A stretch of 64,000 nucleotides of DNA from Gentiana macrophylla (Eukaryota > Streptophyta > Magnoliopsida > Gentianales > Gentianaceae). Under the pieces are notes generated by a model that saw only the letters and a program-made list of their open reading frames with translations, ran no database searches and had not been told where the DNA came from. Where the stretch lies: NCBI GenBank assembly GCA_026214975.1, contig CM047806.1, positions 55,259,947 through 55,323,946 of the forward strand, in the 5' to 3' direction. Shown here piece by piece: positions 11,947 to 22,969 of the stretch. The translations under genes were made by a program, and so were the position numbers. Within the stretch, counting starts at the first letter, position 1. Every line of letters begins with the position of its first letter.

Positions 11947-12556
11947 TGATGATGTTGAAATCATCATTAGAGGTTCAATGGTGCACGATTGATGGATATT
12001 TGGCTTTTATGTAGGTTGTTATACGGATGGTAGCCGGTGAAGCACGGAGGCGATATGAGGAGTATGAGTGGGAGTTTTCACAGAGCTTTGGCCTGCTTTC
12101 TATTAGAAAAAAAAATAATGTCTCTCTCAGGTTACACAAGCCTTCCTTTTATAGGAGGAGGAAGCTTAGGAGCTAAGTAATGACAGGTGTTATATGACAG
12201 CTTAGTCACTAAGTTTACTTAGTAGCTAAGTAAACTTTAAATATCTGGACTGCAAGTGGATAGAATATCTCAGGGACGACCTCTTAGGATTGCATAGGTC
12301 ACCAGCGTTATTGTCCTGCCTTGCTCTTGCTCCTTGCTGCTTCTCATCAAGCCTTGTGCAGCCTCTCAAGGACCTTTGTCCGAGGTCACGGGTCGGCCCC
12401 TTGATCTAGTAGTATTCCGGGCGGAGTTTGACAATCAGCGACCTCGACATGGTCGGTAAAGATCGCAACACCGGGTTCGCGGGCCTTTACTTGGTCCGGT
12501 GGGTCAAATAGGCTATTTCCGGGATCCACAGGTGGCGATATCATTTGTACGTATCA
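11947..12556 (-). mobile_element. 3' LTR of a Tat-lineage Ty3/gypsy element, reverse strand
   Basis: On the reverse strand it begins TGATACGTAC directly after a polypurine tract (ggagtagggggccac, 12557-12571) and ends CATCATCA, as does the Tat LTR at 41703-42231. Its own TATA box (cctataaaagg on the reverse strand) is at 12147-12157. The polypurine tract fixes the orientation: the body of the element lies to the right. The body is truncated near 15130. Confidence 0.6.
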
Positions 12557-12571
12557 GTGGCCCCCTACTCC
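12557..12571 (-). other. Polypurine tract of the reverse-strand Tat element
   Basis: Reverse-strand ggagtagggggccac directly precedes the LTR start TGATACG. This is where plus-strand DNA synthesis would be primed during reverse transcription. Confidence 0.55.
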
Positions 12572-12636
12572 GTGCCTTGAGCCTTTTTCAGTGGAAATGT
12601 TTAAGCGTGGAGTAAAGTGAGCTCAAGGATTATTCA

Positions 12637-13318
12637 GTCTATTTGTGACCTCGTCGTCTGATGCGACTTGTTCACTTAGGACCGTACTTTTGAAGCGAGC
12701 GGCCTTGAAGCAACTTTGGGTCTATTTGCAACCTCGTCGTCTAATGCGACTTGTTCACTTAGAACTGTGCTTTTAAAGTGAGCGGCCTCGAAGCAACTTT
12801 GGGTCTATTTGTGACCTCATCGTCTGATGTGACTTGTTCACTTAGAACTGTGCTTTTAAAGCGAGCGGCCTCGAAGCAACTTTGGGTCTATTTGCGACCT
12901 CGTCGTCTGATGCGACTTGTTCACTTAGGACCGTGCTTATAAAGCGAGCAGCCTCGAAGCAACTTTGGGTCTATTTGCGACCTCGTCGTCTGATGCGACT
13001 TGTTCACTTAGGACCGTACTTTTGAAGCGAGCGGCCTCGAAGCAACTTTGGGTCTATTTGCGACCTCGTCGTCTGATGCGACTTGTTCACTTAGGACCGT
13101 TCTTTTAAAGCGAGCGGCCTCGAAGCAACTTTGGGTCTTTTTGCGACCTCGTCGTCTGATGTGACTTGTTCACTTAGGACCGTTCTTTTAAAGCGAGCGT
13201 CCTCGAAGCAACTTTGGGTCTATTTGCGACCTCGTCGTCTGATGCGACTTGTTCACTTAGGACCGTGCTTTTAAAGCGAGCGGCCTCGAAGCAACTTTGG
13301 GTCTATTTGCGACCTTGT
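12637..13318. repeat. 83-bp tandem array, about 8 copies
   Basis: The anchor caactttggg starts at 12711, 12794, 12877, 12960, 13043, 13126, 13209 and 13292, exactly 83 bp apart each time. Each unit reads tctatttgcgacctcgtcg, tctgatgcgacttgttcact, taggaccgt, then agcgagcggcctcgaag. Copies differ by only a few bases. The array lies between the polypurine tract of the Tat element and the TATA box of its antisense gene. No reading frame spans it convincingly. Confidence 0.95.
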
Positions 13319-13600
13319 CGTTGGCGAAGCGATCTATCCATCCATGGGCGAGTGGGGCAGTTCAATCGTCAGATCGTGGCTGGCATCAGCTTTCTTGGTA
13401 ACCGTAAGAGCGTGGGTATTGAGGCTGTCTAGGTAACTGCCCAAATACGTGGGCGGATAACGGCTGAGTAATTGATTACGTGGGCATTGATGATCGCGCT
13501 TTAATGATGATGGTTTTTGAATTTCCAAAACTGAAAAAGCCGCGCAAACCTGGATCGTTAGATGGCTGCCCCCCTGGTCGTATGATCAAATTCCCTCTGC

Positions 13601-13610
13601 CTATATAAGG
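13601..13610 (+). promoter_or_regulatory. TATA box of the antisense gene
   Basis: ctatataagg, 283 bp downstream of the last 83-bp unit and about 235 bp upstream of the intron donor at 13846. It is oriented toward the gene at 14091, opposite to the Tat element that carries it. Confidence 0.55.
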
Positions 13611-13845
13611 TTCTCATCATTCCAACCTTCATACTTTTCATTCTTTCTTTCCCCTACAGTTTTTCCTCTCGCAACTTTGCTTGTTACCGAGTGTGCAAAG
13701 GTTTTCCGGTGAGGGTTTTGGGGAGGATTTGGTTGTGGTTGAAGCAAGTTTGTGGTTTCAGACTAGGATTTGAAGATCCCGGTAACGAGTTTGAGGATTC
13801 CGACGGTTCTTCCGGCCGCCGATTTTAGCTTCTTCTCAGAAACAG

Positions 13846-14089
13846 GTAAATCCTTCTTCCCTTAACCTCTTTCTCTGTTTTTCTTTCCGTATTTCGATCC
13901 TTTTTAGCAAGTTTGATCCGCGGTGAGGCAATGCGTTCAACTTTAAGACGTTTTTGAGGCAAAAGTCTGGGTTTTTTGAGTTGACGCTTTCGTTTTGGGC
14001 AAGATTTTTCTGAACAGAGGAGGGGTGAGGCATGCCTTGAAACCTTATTACAGGTCTGAAAGCTCCACCTTTTCCTCTTGTTTTTGCAG
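13846..14089 (+). other. Predicted intron in the 5' leader of the antisense gene
   Basis: Donor AACAG/GTAAAT at 13846 and acceptor ttgtttttgcag at 14089, with a pyrimidine-rich run before the acceptor. The ATG follows one base after the acceptor (14091). The antisense gene of the second Tat element has the same layout at 62255-62323. Confidence 0.5.
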
Positions 14090-14090
14090 G

Positions 14091-15130
14091 ATGTCCGACG
14101 GAGAGTATTCTTTAGGGGGCGACTCCGAAGGGGATCAGGAGGCCTATGACTATGCACTGGATGTAGGAGAGGATGACCCTTCTAGCCCCGATGTATCTAC
14201 CGGGGACGATCTGCTTGATGAGATAACCGGGGGAGAGGCCGCTGTTCAAGTAGGCGGCGATCCTTTTGGTTTAGACGTTATGTTCCCCGATCTAGAGCGG
14301 TGACGTAAAAGGAGTCGTAAAGAGATGGCCCGCACTCAAGGGACCAGTACTAGTGAGGCCGGAGGAAGGGAGACGCCTGATGTTGAAGATCAGGCCACCG
14401 GACCCAGCTCTAGTGGCGCCGCTGAGCATGACGAGGCATATATTGAAGACGCCGCTCTTCACGAACTCATAGGATCGAGCGAGGACGAGAACGCGCCTTT
14501 ACCCCGTAAGGTTATCTGGGAGCTCCCAAAGAAACCAAAAAAGAAAAAGGACCCCAAAACAATGACTGTTGGTGAAGCGGCGGCGAAGGCAAAAAACCCG
14601 AAACCCAATAATCCTGAAGAGTTAAGGGAACCCTTCTGGCCGCGTATGAGAAGGCTCTGGAGGAGGAGTGGTGATGCTCCGCGACAGTGATGACCTTAAC
14701 AACCTTCTCCGGCGTTGATACAAGATTGATACAAAAGTCTACAGGTTTTCTCTTTTTGATTATTCGAAGGAGGAGGATAAGTTTAAACCCGGAGACCGCG
14801 AGGATTATGTTTGCACCCGTCGTCCGGACGATACCCTGATCCTTCACTTCGATCATTTCTATGCCGGGCTCAGACCCCCTTTTGATCCTTTTTTTGTCAA
14901 GATTTGCGAGCTGATAGGAGCTCTACCCACTGATTTTGCTATTGGAGCTGTTATTTAGATTATGGCCTTCATTGTTATGTGTCGGACGATGAAGATGGAG
15001 CCTGCCCTCACTCTGTTGGGTCAATTCCACTTATTCTGCTCGATGGGCCTTTCGGGACAGATATCTTTGAGGACCAAGACGCCTCGCCTGCTGTTCTTGC
15101 TACCAAATAAGATTCATAGATGGCAAGAAC
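14091..15130 (+). pseudogene. Antisense gene of a Tat element (putative gypsy-type transposon protein), broken
   Basis: The function of this plant family, carried antisense between pol and the 3' LTR of some Tat elements, is unknown. The N-terminal part (M-S-D-G-E-Y-S) is very acidic, then passes into a basic patch R-K-R-S-R-K that could be a nuclear signal. The later part has F-Y-A-G-L-R-P-P-F-D-P-F-F, then a hydrophobic I-G-A-L-P-T-D-F segment and M-x-P-A-L-T-L-L-G-Q-F. This resembles the Transposase_28-like region of the other copy (F-P-F-D-P-S...Q-L-A-P-N-G). In-frame TGA codons at 14301-14303 and in the L-R-R-x-Y-K-I segment (14727-14729) look like CGA to TGA changes. There is another stop at 14956-14958 and a frameshift near 14690. 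It is cut off near 15130. Confidence 0.6.
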
Positions 15131-15190
15131 GAGTGCTTAAAGTGGAGTCCAAATTACACAATATAATACAAATTATTTATGCATAGAAAA

Positions 15191-15610
<420 letters not shown>

Positions 15611-16900
15611 CTAGTCTAAAACCCGTGCATAATGCACAGGACGACTCAACTTCTTTAAACATATTGTCATAGTCTGACATGTGACTCAACAGGCACGACC
15701 CGGACCGAACTCCGGATTAGTCGGACCAGTGGGTTCTGGATACCGGGGGATTTAAGCAACAAAAAAAAGGACATCTGACATGTAATTAGTTAACATGAAA
15801 ATAAGAACTTACAAAGCAATGTGAATGGAAAACCACAAAATAAAATGACGACATCATGCTTATGATGATCCGGAGCACGGTTATCACAATCCTTATATCA
15901 CTTACAATCTCTACTTCAATATAAACTTCAAATCCGCGATCTGCATTATAATCATACAAAAAAAAACCACGTGTAAGACACCCAAAAATTAAAAAAAATA
16001 CCTATCACAGGTTTTGAAATTTTGTCACAAAAAGAAAAAACAAACTTACTAAGCAACATGATTGGAAAACTCTAAAATGAAATGTCACAATGTATATGAT
16101 GATCTGGGGCAGCAATATAACGATACCTTAAATCCATTACAATCTTTAGTTAATATAACATTCAAATCCTAATACTGTATTACGATCCTACAAAATAAAA
16201 AAAATAAAAACAGAATTTAGTTTTCTTTTTAAAAAACGAAAAAATAACCTTATCTTAGAACAATCACAAAAAGAAAATACAAAATGTAGATCGTAGAGAC
16301 CAATGTTAGACAATTGTGGGAAATTTTCAACATAGAAGATTGAAGGAAGATAGAATCGATATTAATGGAATTATTGGAATTGTAAAATACTACCTAATAT
16401 TATTTCCAAAATCAAAATTATATTCAAATTCAAAATTCAAATTATTGTTTCCTTTTACTTGACATTCCAAAAATAATGTATTGAATTCATAATTATTATT
16501 CTAATTCAAAATTCAAATTCATATTTTATTTTACTTGAAATTCCAAAATACTACATTGAATTAATAATTATTATTCAAATTCTTATTTCCTTTTACTTAT
16601 CTTCAATTATTTCCTTTTACTTGAGATTCCAAAAATATTGCATTAAATTAAAATTTATTATTCAAATTCAAAATTCAAAATACACATTTTTATTTTCTCT
16701 TACTTGAGATGCCAAAAAATTTCATTAAATGCATAATTAGTATTCAAACTCAAAATTCAGGTTCTTATTTAGTTTTACTGGGATTTCAAAAAAAAAATTC
16801 ATCAATTTCAAAATTATTCATTGATATATAGTTATTATTCAAATTCAAAATTCAAATATTTATTTCCTTTCACTTGAGATTCCAAAAATACTGCATTGAA
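15611..16900 (-). mobile_element. Non-autonomous Helitron, reverse strand
   Basis: The 3' terminus lies at the left edge. CTAG (15611-15614) follows a hairpin (reverse complement of the segment at 15622-15640, stem GTGCAT/ATGCAC) by 7 bases, and the flank is an A in a TA run, as expected for Helitron insertion between A and T. The inner end near 16900 is inferred from the matching uninterrupted copy at 17349-17480. The body consists of diverged units of about 85 bp (attattcaaattcaaaattc / cttttacttgagattcc). No Rep/helicase gene is present. Confidence 0.7.
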
Positions 16901-17925
16901 TATTCACATATGCATCCTTCATAAAATATTCACATATGCATTTTCTGCAACTCAACTTACCTTCCTTCCGGATCATCTTAATTTCTATATAATTTCATTT
17001 GTTTTTTGGGTTGAGAAATTATGATATCTATATAATTTTTTGTGTGTGTTTTTATGTGCAGATTTCCACCGATTTTGGGCATTACAATGATGGAGATTGT
17101 TAAAATGCCCAGAGATATTGCCTAAGTCGTAAATTCTACTCGGTAATTCAGATGTGTATTTTTTTTTTATCATTTTTATTAATTGATGAGAATAAGAGGT
17201 GGTGATTTTAGTGGAGTATTCATCCCTTAGAGAACATCTTAATTTCTATAGAATTTCACTTTTTTGTGTTGAGCATGTTATTATATATCTATATAGATAT
17301 TGTTTAAAAAATTTCATTAATTAATATGAGATTGATAGGTAGTTATTTTAGAAGGGTCGTAAATTCATATTTATTATTCAAATTTCAAATTTTTATTTCC
17401 TTTTACATATTTCAAAATGTGAGGATTTAGAGTCGGGGAATAATTATATATATATATATATATATGCATCCTTCATAGCATATTCACATATGCATTTTCT
17501 GCAACTCGACTTACTCTTTCCGGATCATCTTAATTTCTATATAATTTCATTTTTTTCGGGTTTTTGAGAAATTATGATGTCTATATACTTTTTTGTGTGT
17601 GTTTTTATGTGCAGATTTCCACCGATTTTGGGCGTTACAATGATGAAGATTGTTAAAATGGCCAGAGATATTGCCTAAGTCGTAAATTCTACTCAGTAAT
17701 TCAAATGTGTATTTTTTTTATCATTTTTATTAATTGATCCAAGAATGAGAGGTGGTGATTTTAGTGGAGTATTCCTCCCTTAGAGAACATCTTAATTTCT
17801 ATAGAATTTCACTTTTTTGTGTTGAGCATGTTATTATATATATATATATATATCTATATAGATATTGTTTAAAAAATTTCATTAATTAATATGAGAATGA
17901 GATGTAGTTATTTTAGAAGGGTTTT
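16901..17925. repeat. Imperfect direct duplication around the Helitron site
   Basis: Block B at about 16901-17348 is repeated at about 17461-17925. Both start tatgcatccttcat and end gtagttattttagaagggt. Block A (15503-15610) is repeated at 17349-17460. Copy 1 is thus A-Helitron-B and copy 2 is A-B. Each B carries an intron-acceptor-like tatgtgcag followed by a short exon-like segment, but no frame of useful length. No gene assigned. Confidence 0.65.
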
Positions 17926-18786
17926 CTAGGAGGTGCAAGGAAGTAAAAGAAATGAGAGCTTTTGCTGCAAACAATGTTTTTTGAGACATGTAGCTTACAT
18001 GAGAAAATGGACAAAACTGAGGTATATAATAATTGTTTTTTTCTTTTAATATTGTTTTTTTTTACTTTTTCTTGCAATTCGACCATAGTTTTTATTGTTA
18101 GGTTGCTACTCTTGAATTTATTTTATGTTTAGGGGTATTTAAGAATTATTCACAATTTAAAGATTTTTATTTTTATTGTTTTGGCAAGGTGAATAATATA
18201 ATTGTTCTTTTGATGTGGGATCAGTTGGTGGCTTGGTGCAGATTAATGGAATTTGAGACTGAGGTAGAAAATATGCGGCAATGATTACTTATTTGTTGTG
18301 GTTTAACCATGAGCTCTAATTGGTCGGAGGCATCATCTCATTCATCCGAAACGACAACTCAAACGGTATAATGATTTGCACTGATCGGTCTATATAAGCA
18401 CACAAAAACAGAAAAAGGCCGTACGTGTGCCCATTTAAAAGTCTAACTCATTCAAATGTATATCACATCTCCAATAAAGGGTGCGTCAATTGGGTGAATT
18501 CCGTATAACATATCTCTTGATCGAGTTTACCTTCGTTTATGTAAAAAGTCTTTATACGATAATATTTTAATTTTGTCATCAGCAAAAATCAATATATCTA
18601 AGTTTTTCTAATCTTGATAGCTAGCTGTGTTAGTTCCAAAATTTACGTAGATGATAAGGAATGCTACATGTAACCTATGTTAGTTTTAGGATTTTCATAT
18701 AACGTAGATCATATGGAATGCTACATTTAACCACAAATTACATGTTGATACAAAATTTATTTTGTAAAATATTACATGTTTATTCA
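17926..18786. other. AT-rich unassigned sequence between the Helitrons
   Basis: No recognisable gene. Short open stretches exist near 17930-18010 and 18200-18300, but none has a recognisable motif. It could be host sequence carried between two Helitron insertions. Confidence 0.3.
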
Positions 18787-18925
<139 letters not shown>

Positions 18926-18958
18926 TCGGTGTATATTGTTTTTAAAGTTGAACACCAT

Positions 18959-18978
18959 CCCCGTGCGTTATGCACAGG
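18959..18978. other. Isolated Helitron-like hairpin
   Basis: CCCCGTGCGTTATGCACAGG resembles the terminal hairpins at 15622-15640 and 20631-20649. It is not followed by CTRR at the right distance on either strand, so it is either a decayed end or a relative of another family. Confidence 0.35.
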
Positions 18979-19226
18979 TTCATGGCCATTTTGATCCGTT
19001 CCATATCCGTCACTTAAAAAATAAATAAATAAAATCGGTTCAGTTAGCCTCCTCAAATCTCGGCAAATCATTCAAGAAAATAAACTCGGTAATAACTGCA
19101 AAAACTGCAAAAATCTCGGTAATAGCTACTTCGATTCGGAAAATCATTTCAAAAAAAAAAAAATCTCAGCAATAACGGCTTCGATTACATATATCATTCC
19201 AAAAAAATACTCAACTAATTATGCAT

Positions 19227-20659
19227 TTAATGCAGTATTTTTGGAATCTCAAATAAAAGAAAATAAAAATTTGATTTTGAATTTTGAATAATAATTATAT
19301 ATCCATGAATAATTATGAAATTAATGTAAAATTTTAAAATCTCAAGTAAAAAGAAATAAGAATTGGATTTTTGAATTTAAATATTAATTATGCATTAAAT
19401 GCAGTATTTTTGGAATCTAAAGTGAAAGGAAATAAATATTTGAATTTTGAATTTTGAATGAATAATAATTATATATCAATGAATAATTTTGAAATTGATG
19501 ATTTTTTTTTTGAAATCCCCAGTAAAACTAAATAAGAATTTGAATTTTGAGTTTGAATAATAATTATGCATTTAATGAAATATTTTTGGCATCTCAAGTA
19601 AGAGGAAATAAAAACATGTATTTTGAATTTTGAATTTGAATAATAATTATTAATTTAATGCAATATTTTTGGAATCTCAAGTAAAAGGAAATAATTGAAG
19701 ATAAGTAAAAGGAAATAAGAATTTGAATAATAATTATTAATTCAATGTAGTGTTTTTGGAATTTCAAGTAAAATAAAATATGAATTTGAATTTTGAAATT
19801 GAATAATAATTATGAATTCAATACATTATTTTTGGAATGTCAAGTAAAAGGAAACAAGAATTTGAATTTTGAATTTGAATAATAATTTTGAATTTTGGAA
19901 GTAATATTAGGTAGTATTTTACAATTCCAATAATTCCATTAATATCGATTATATCTTCCTTCAAATCTTCTATGTTGAAAATTTCCCACAATTGTCTAAT
20001 TATTGGTCTCTACGATCTACATTTTGTATTTTCTTTTTGTGATTGTTCTAAGATAAGGTTATTTTTCGTTTTTTAAAAAGAAAACTAAATTCTGTTTTTA
20101 TTTTTTTTATTTTGTAGGATCGTAATACAGTATTAGGATATGTTATATTAACTAAATATTGTAAGAGATTTAAGGTATCGTTATATTGTTGCTCCAAATC
20201 ATCATAAACATTATGGCATTTCATTTTAGGGTTTTCCAATCATGTTGCTTAGTAAGTTTGTTTTTTTTTCTTTTTTCTTCTTTTTGTGACAAAATTTCAA
20301 AACCTGTGATAGGTATTTTTTAATTTTTGGATGTCTTACACGTGGTTTTTTTGGTATGATAATGCAGATCGCGGATTTGAAGTTTATATTGAAGTAGAGA
20401 TTGTAAGTGATATAAGGATTGTGATAACCGTGCTCCGGATCGTCATAAGCATCATGTCGTCATTTTATTTTGTGGTTTTCCAATCACATTGCTTTGTAAG
20501 TTCTTATTTCATGTTAACTAATTACATGTCAGATGTCCTTTTTTTTGCTTAAATCCCCTCGGTCCGGGTCGTGCTTGTTGAGTCACATGTCAGACTATCC
20601 TTGACAATATGCTTAAAGAAGTTGAGTCGCCCCGTGCATTATGCACGGGTTTTAGACTA

Positions 20660-20660
<1 letters not shown>
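19227..20660 (+). mobile_element. Non-autonomous Helitron, forward strand
   Basis: Its 3' end is textbook: hairpin CCCGTGCATTATGCACGGG at 20631-20649, then seven bases, then CTAG at 20657-20660 with a T next. It is the inverted relative of the element at 15611-16900; nearly all of the outer 750 bp match by eye. The left (5') limit near 19227 is where similarity to the other copy ends (taatgcagtatttttgg). The body again consists of AT-rich units of about 85 bp and has no coding capacity. Confidence 0.75.

Positions 20661-20723
<63 letters not shown>
20661..20723. repeat. (TA)n microsatellite at the Helitron 3' flank
   Basis: About 30 TA units follow the Helitron CTAG end. AT-rich targets are usual for Helitrons. 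Confidence 0.95.
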
Positions 20724-20726
<3 letters not shown>

Positions 20727-20826
20727 TGTAACCTAGAATTCCCTTTCTTATTTAAAGAGTAAGTTCGAATCAAGTAGGGGTGGGCTCATATACATATATG
20801 CATGTAACCTAGAATTCCCTTTCTTG
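20722..20826. repeat. Short direct repeat of 28 bp
   Basis: The phrase starting tatgcatgtaacctagaat and ending ccctttctt occurs at about 20721-20748 and again at about 20797-20824, roughly 76 bp apart. The second copy runs straight into the copia fragment. It may mark a rearranged junction. Confidence 0.7.
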
Positions 20827-20831
20827 TTTTT

Positions 20832-21233
20832 TTGGGTCGTAACGGCATCTCTTGGAGCTCGAAAAAGCAACGCACTGTTGCCCGCTCTTCCACCGAAGCT
20901 GAGTATAAATCCGTTGCAGACACCGTTGCTGAACTCAAGTGGTTGTTGTTTCTTCTTCAGGACGTCGGTTTCCCCTCCTCTCACGTCCCTGTTGTCTATT
21001 GTGACAACCTTGGTGCCACGCAGCTCCCCTCCAACCTGGTTTTTCACTCTCGTATGAAGCACGTCGGTATTGATTATAATTTTATTTGTGATCAAGTTAA
21101 CCAAGGCGTTGTCCGCGTTACTCATGTCCCTGCTGGTGATCAACTTGCCGATGTTCTCACCAAGTCTCTTCCCCGCCTAGACTTCCTCTCTTGGCGAGAC
21201 AAGTTGTGCCTCCGTTCCCGCAGCACAACTTGA
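20832..21233 (+). pseudogene. C-terminal part of a Ty1/copia polyprotein (RNase H)
   Basis: The RNase H domain degrades RNA in the RNA-DNA hybrid during reverse transcription. Visible motifs: W-S-S-K-K-Q-R-T-V-A-R-S-S-T-E-A-E-Y, the catalytic D in V-Y-C-D-N-L-G-A, then H-S-R-M-K-H-V-G-I-D and the closing Q-L-A-D-V-L-T-K-S-L. About 130 codons are open and end at a natural TGA (21231-21233), directly before the polypurine tract. The rest of the polyprotein is absent; the fragment starts at the duplicated 28-bp phrase. Confidence 0.85.
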
Positions 21234-21397
21234 GGGGGCGTATTAGAAATATTGTTGATAATATTGTTAAGATTCTCTAATATTATTTTGATCTGTTCAC
21301 ACTTTGTTTTTAATGTAATTGATACGGTAGAGATACGGTAGTTACACTCCTGTTGTATATATATTTGGTGTATACAGTAATACAATCATCAATTTCC
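21228..21397 (+). mobile_element. Polypurine tract and short 3' LTR of the copia element
   Basis: The stop codon overlaps cttgagggggcg, the usual copia polypurine tract. The LTR-like sequence starts at about 21241 (tattagaaatattg) and contains a tgtatatatatttggtgtata segment and a final aatacaatcatcaatttccca. The length of about 155 bp is like the copia LTR at 3090-3242. The ends are not confirmed by a target duplication. Confidence 0.55.
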
Positions 21398-21410
21398 CAA
21401 ACTCTGTTAT

Positions 21411-22399
21411 AATTATTTATTATGTGTAATTTTTGGGGCACTGGGTTAAGAAACCCTTTTGACCACAACACTTGCTTAGACAGTGTGGGAAAACAAATTC
21501 TTCTTTAAAGACCACTCCCATATAAAATAGGATGAATTGCCCAATTTATCCCTAATTCAATTTCCCCCAATTCCTAAATCAATAACCCTAACCCTAAAAT
21601 TCAAATCACTCATCTTCTTCAACCACAAAATCCCTCCCGGAATCCTTCAACCTGTATCTTGACGTAGCTCTTTACTCCTCCATTTCTATTTAATTGAAAG
21701 AGTTGTTAAGAAAATTGTCTCTATAAAACTAAGGGAGAACATTTTATAAACCAAAAGTAATTGTTATTATTCCTCACTTGCATAACAGTATGAATTGTTG
21801 CAAATGCTAATACGTTAATTATATAAATTGATATGTTAGTTATTTCATTATTGAAACTAAATTACTAATATGTGTGATTAAAACAACCTACAATTGATTA
21901 GTAACGAAAAGGGTATTAATAAAATCAAAAGTTAGTAAATGACTTACTCCCTCCTCCATCCCGTAAAATAATGATTTTTATTTTTTTGTGTTGTCTCAAA
22001 ATATAAGTTCTTCTTATAAAACAATACAATATTAAATTTTTGCTTCCATTTTTACAAAACACACTAGTATAACAATATGCCTTCAAATGTAAAAGATAAT
22101 TATTTATTATGTGTAATTTTGGGGGCATTGGGTTAAAAAACCCTTTTGACCACAATAATTGCTTAGATAGTGTGGGAAAACAAATACTTATTTAAAGACC
22201 GTTCCCATACAAAATAGGATGAGTTGCATAATTTACCCCTGATTAGTGTTCTAAAAGACGCTAGGCGAAAGTGGGGCACCTAGACGACTCCTAGGCGATT
22301 TATTTTTTTTTTTTTAATATTTTAAATAATACAATGCTTGTCCAACATAAATCCGAGGGAGGGGGCGGCTGTGTTTAGTTTTTTTAATAGGGGTGAAAT

Positions 22400-22469
<70 letters not shown>

Positions 22470-22703
22470 GAAACCCTAATCGCCTAGAGTCGCCTAGAAA
22501 ATCGCCGGGGAACTTTTCGCCTAGATGTGATCACCTAGGGTATAATCGAATCGCCCGGGGGTCACCTAGCGCCTAGGTGATCTCCTAGAGCGATTTTTAG
22601 AACACTGCCCCTGATTCAATTTCCCCCAATTCCCAAATCAATAACCCTAACCCTAAAATACAACACTCATCTTCTTTAACCACAAAATCCCTCCCGGAAT
22701 CCT
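21411..22703. repeat. Direct duplication of a segment of about 260 bp; second copy split
   Basis: Copy 1 spans about 21411-21650. Copy 2 is at 22096-22244 and 22608-22702, the gap being a MITE. Both share ttattatgtgtaatttt, cttttgaccacaa, agtgtgggaaaacaaat, ataaccctaaccctaaaat and aatccctcccggaatcc. Copy 2 stops at ggaatcc, where a chromovirus LTR begins. The doubled AACCCTAA is the plant telobox motif, common near promoters. No reading frame is supported. Confidence 0.7.
22245..22607. mobile_element. Foldback MITE with 9-bp target duplication
   Basis: The ends agtgttctaaaagacgc and (inverted) cagtgttctaaaaatcgc are terminal inverted repeats. CCCCTGATT flanks both sides (22236-22244, 22608-22616). 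The interior is rich in ctagg/cctag words pairing across a central (TA)n run (22407-22467), so the whole element can fold back. The TIR looks hAT-like, but a 9-bp duplication fits Mutator-like elements better; the superfamily is left open. No coding capacity. Confidence 0.8.
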
Positions 22704-22969
22704 GTAACAAAACATCAAGCAAAAACATAAAATAGAAGAAATTGGGATAGGGGAGAAACATAAATGCAGAGAAGAGCAGAAATTAAGAGGAAGAAAAAGA
22801 GGGATAAGAGCAGATTTCATTAAAACTTCGACAAGCTTCCATTACAAACAATTTCCCTTTAAATACAGTTGAATTACACACTAACAAACTCACACTTGCA
22901 CCTAATTCTGCTCTTGGTGTGCACCCGTTCTCAATAAACTAACAAACAGCTAAGAAAGATTCTCCCTAT
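22703..22969 (-). mobile_element. Chromovirus 3' LTR, distal part
   Basis: On the reverse strand it ends GTTTTGTTACA at 22703 and contains a TATA-like tatttaaaggg near 22858. Together with 34821-34913 it makes an LTR of about 359 bp once the copia insertion and one CCTAT copy are removed. Confidence 0.65.

Noticed and set aside
12637..13318. CRISPR array
   Set aside because: Units are 83 bp, joined head to tail with no unique spacers, and lie in a plant retrotransposon.
13214..13432. Protein-coding frame across the 83-bp array
   Set aside because: 83 is not a multiple of three, so any frame changes with every unit and the open part is a chance product.
21588..21602. Telomeric repeat tract (ccctaaccctaaa)
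   Set aside because: Only two units, duplicated with the surrounding segment at about 22643. This is a telobox, not an interstitial telomere.
22245..22607. Bacterial-type terminator or attachment site suggested by the large hairpin
   Set aside because: Matched ends and a 9-bp duplication identify it as a MITE; the context is a plant genome.
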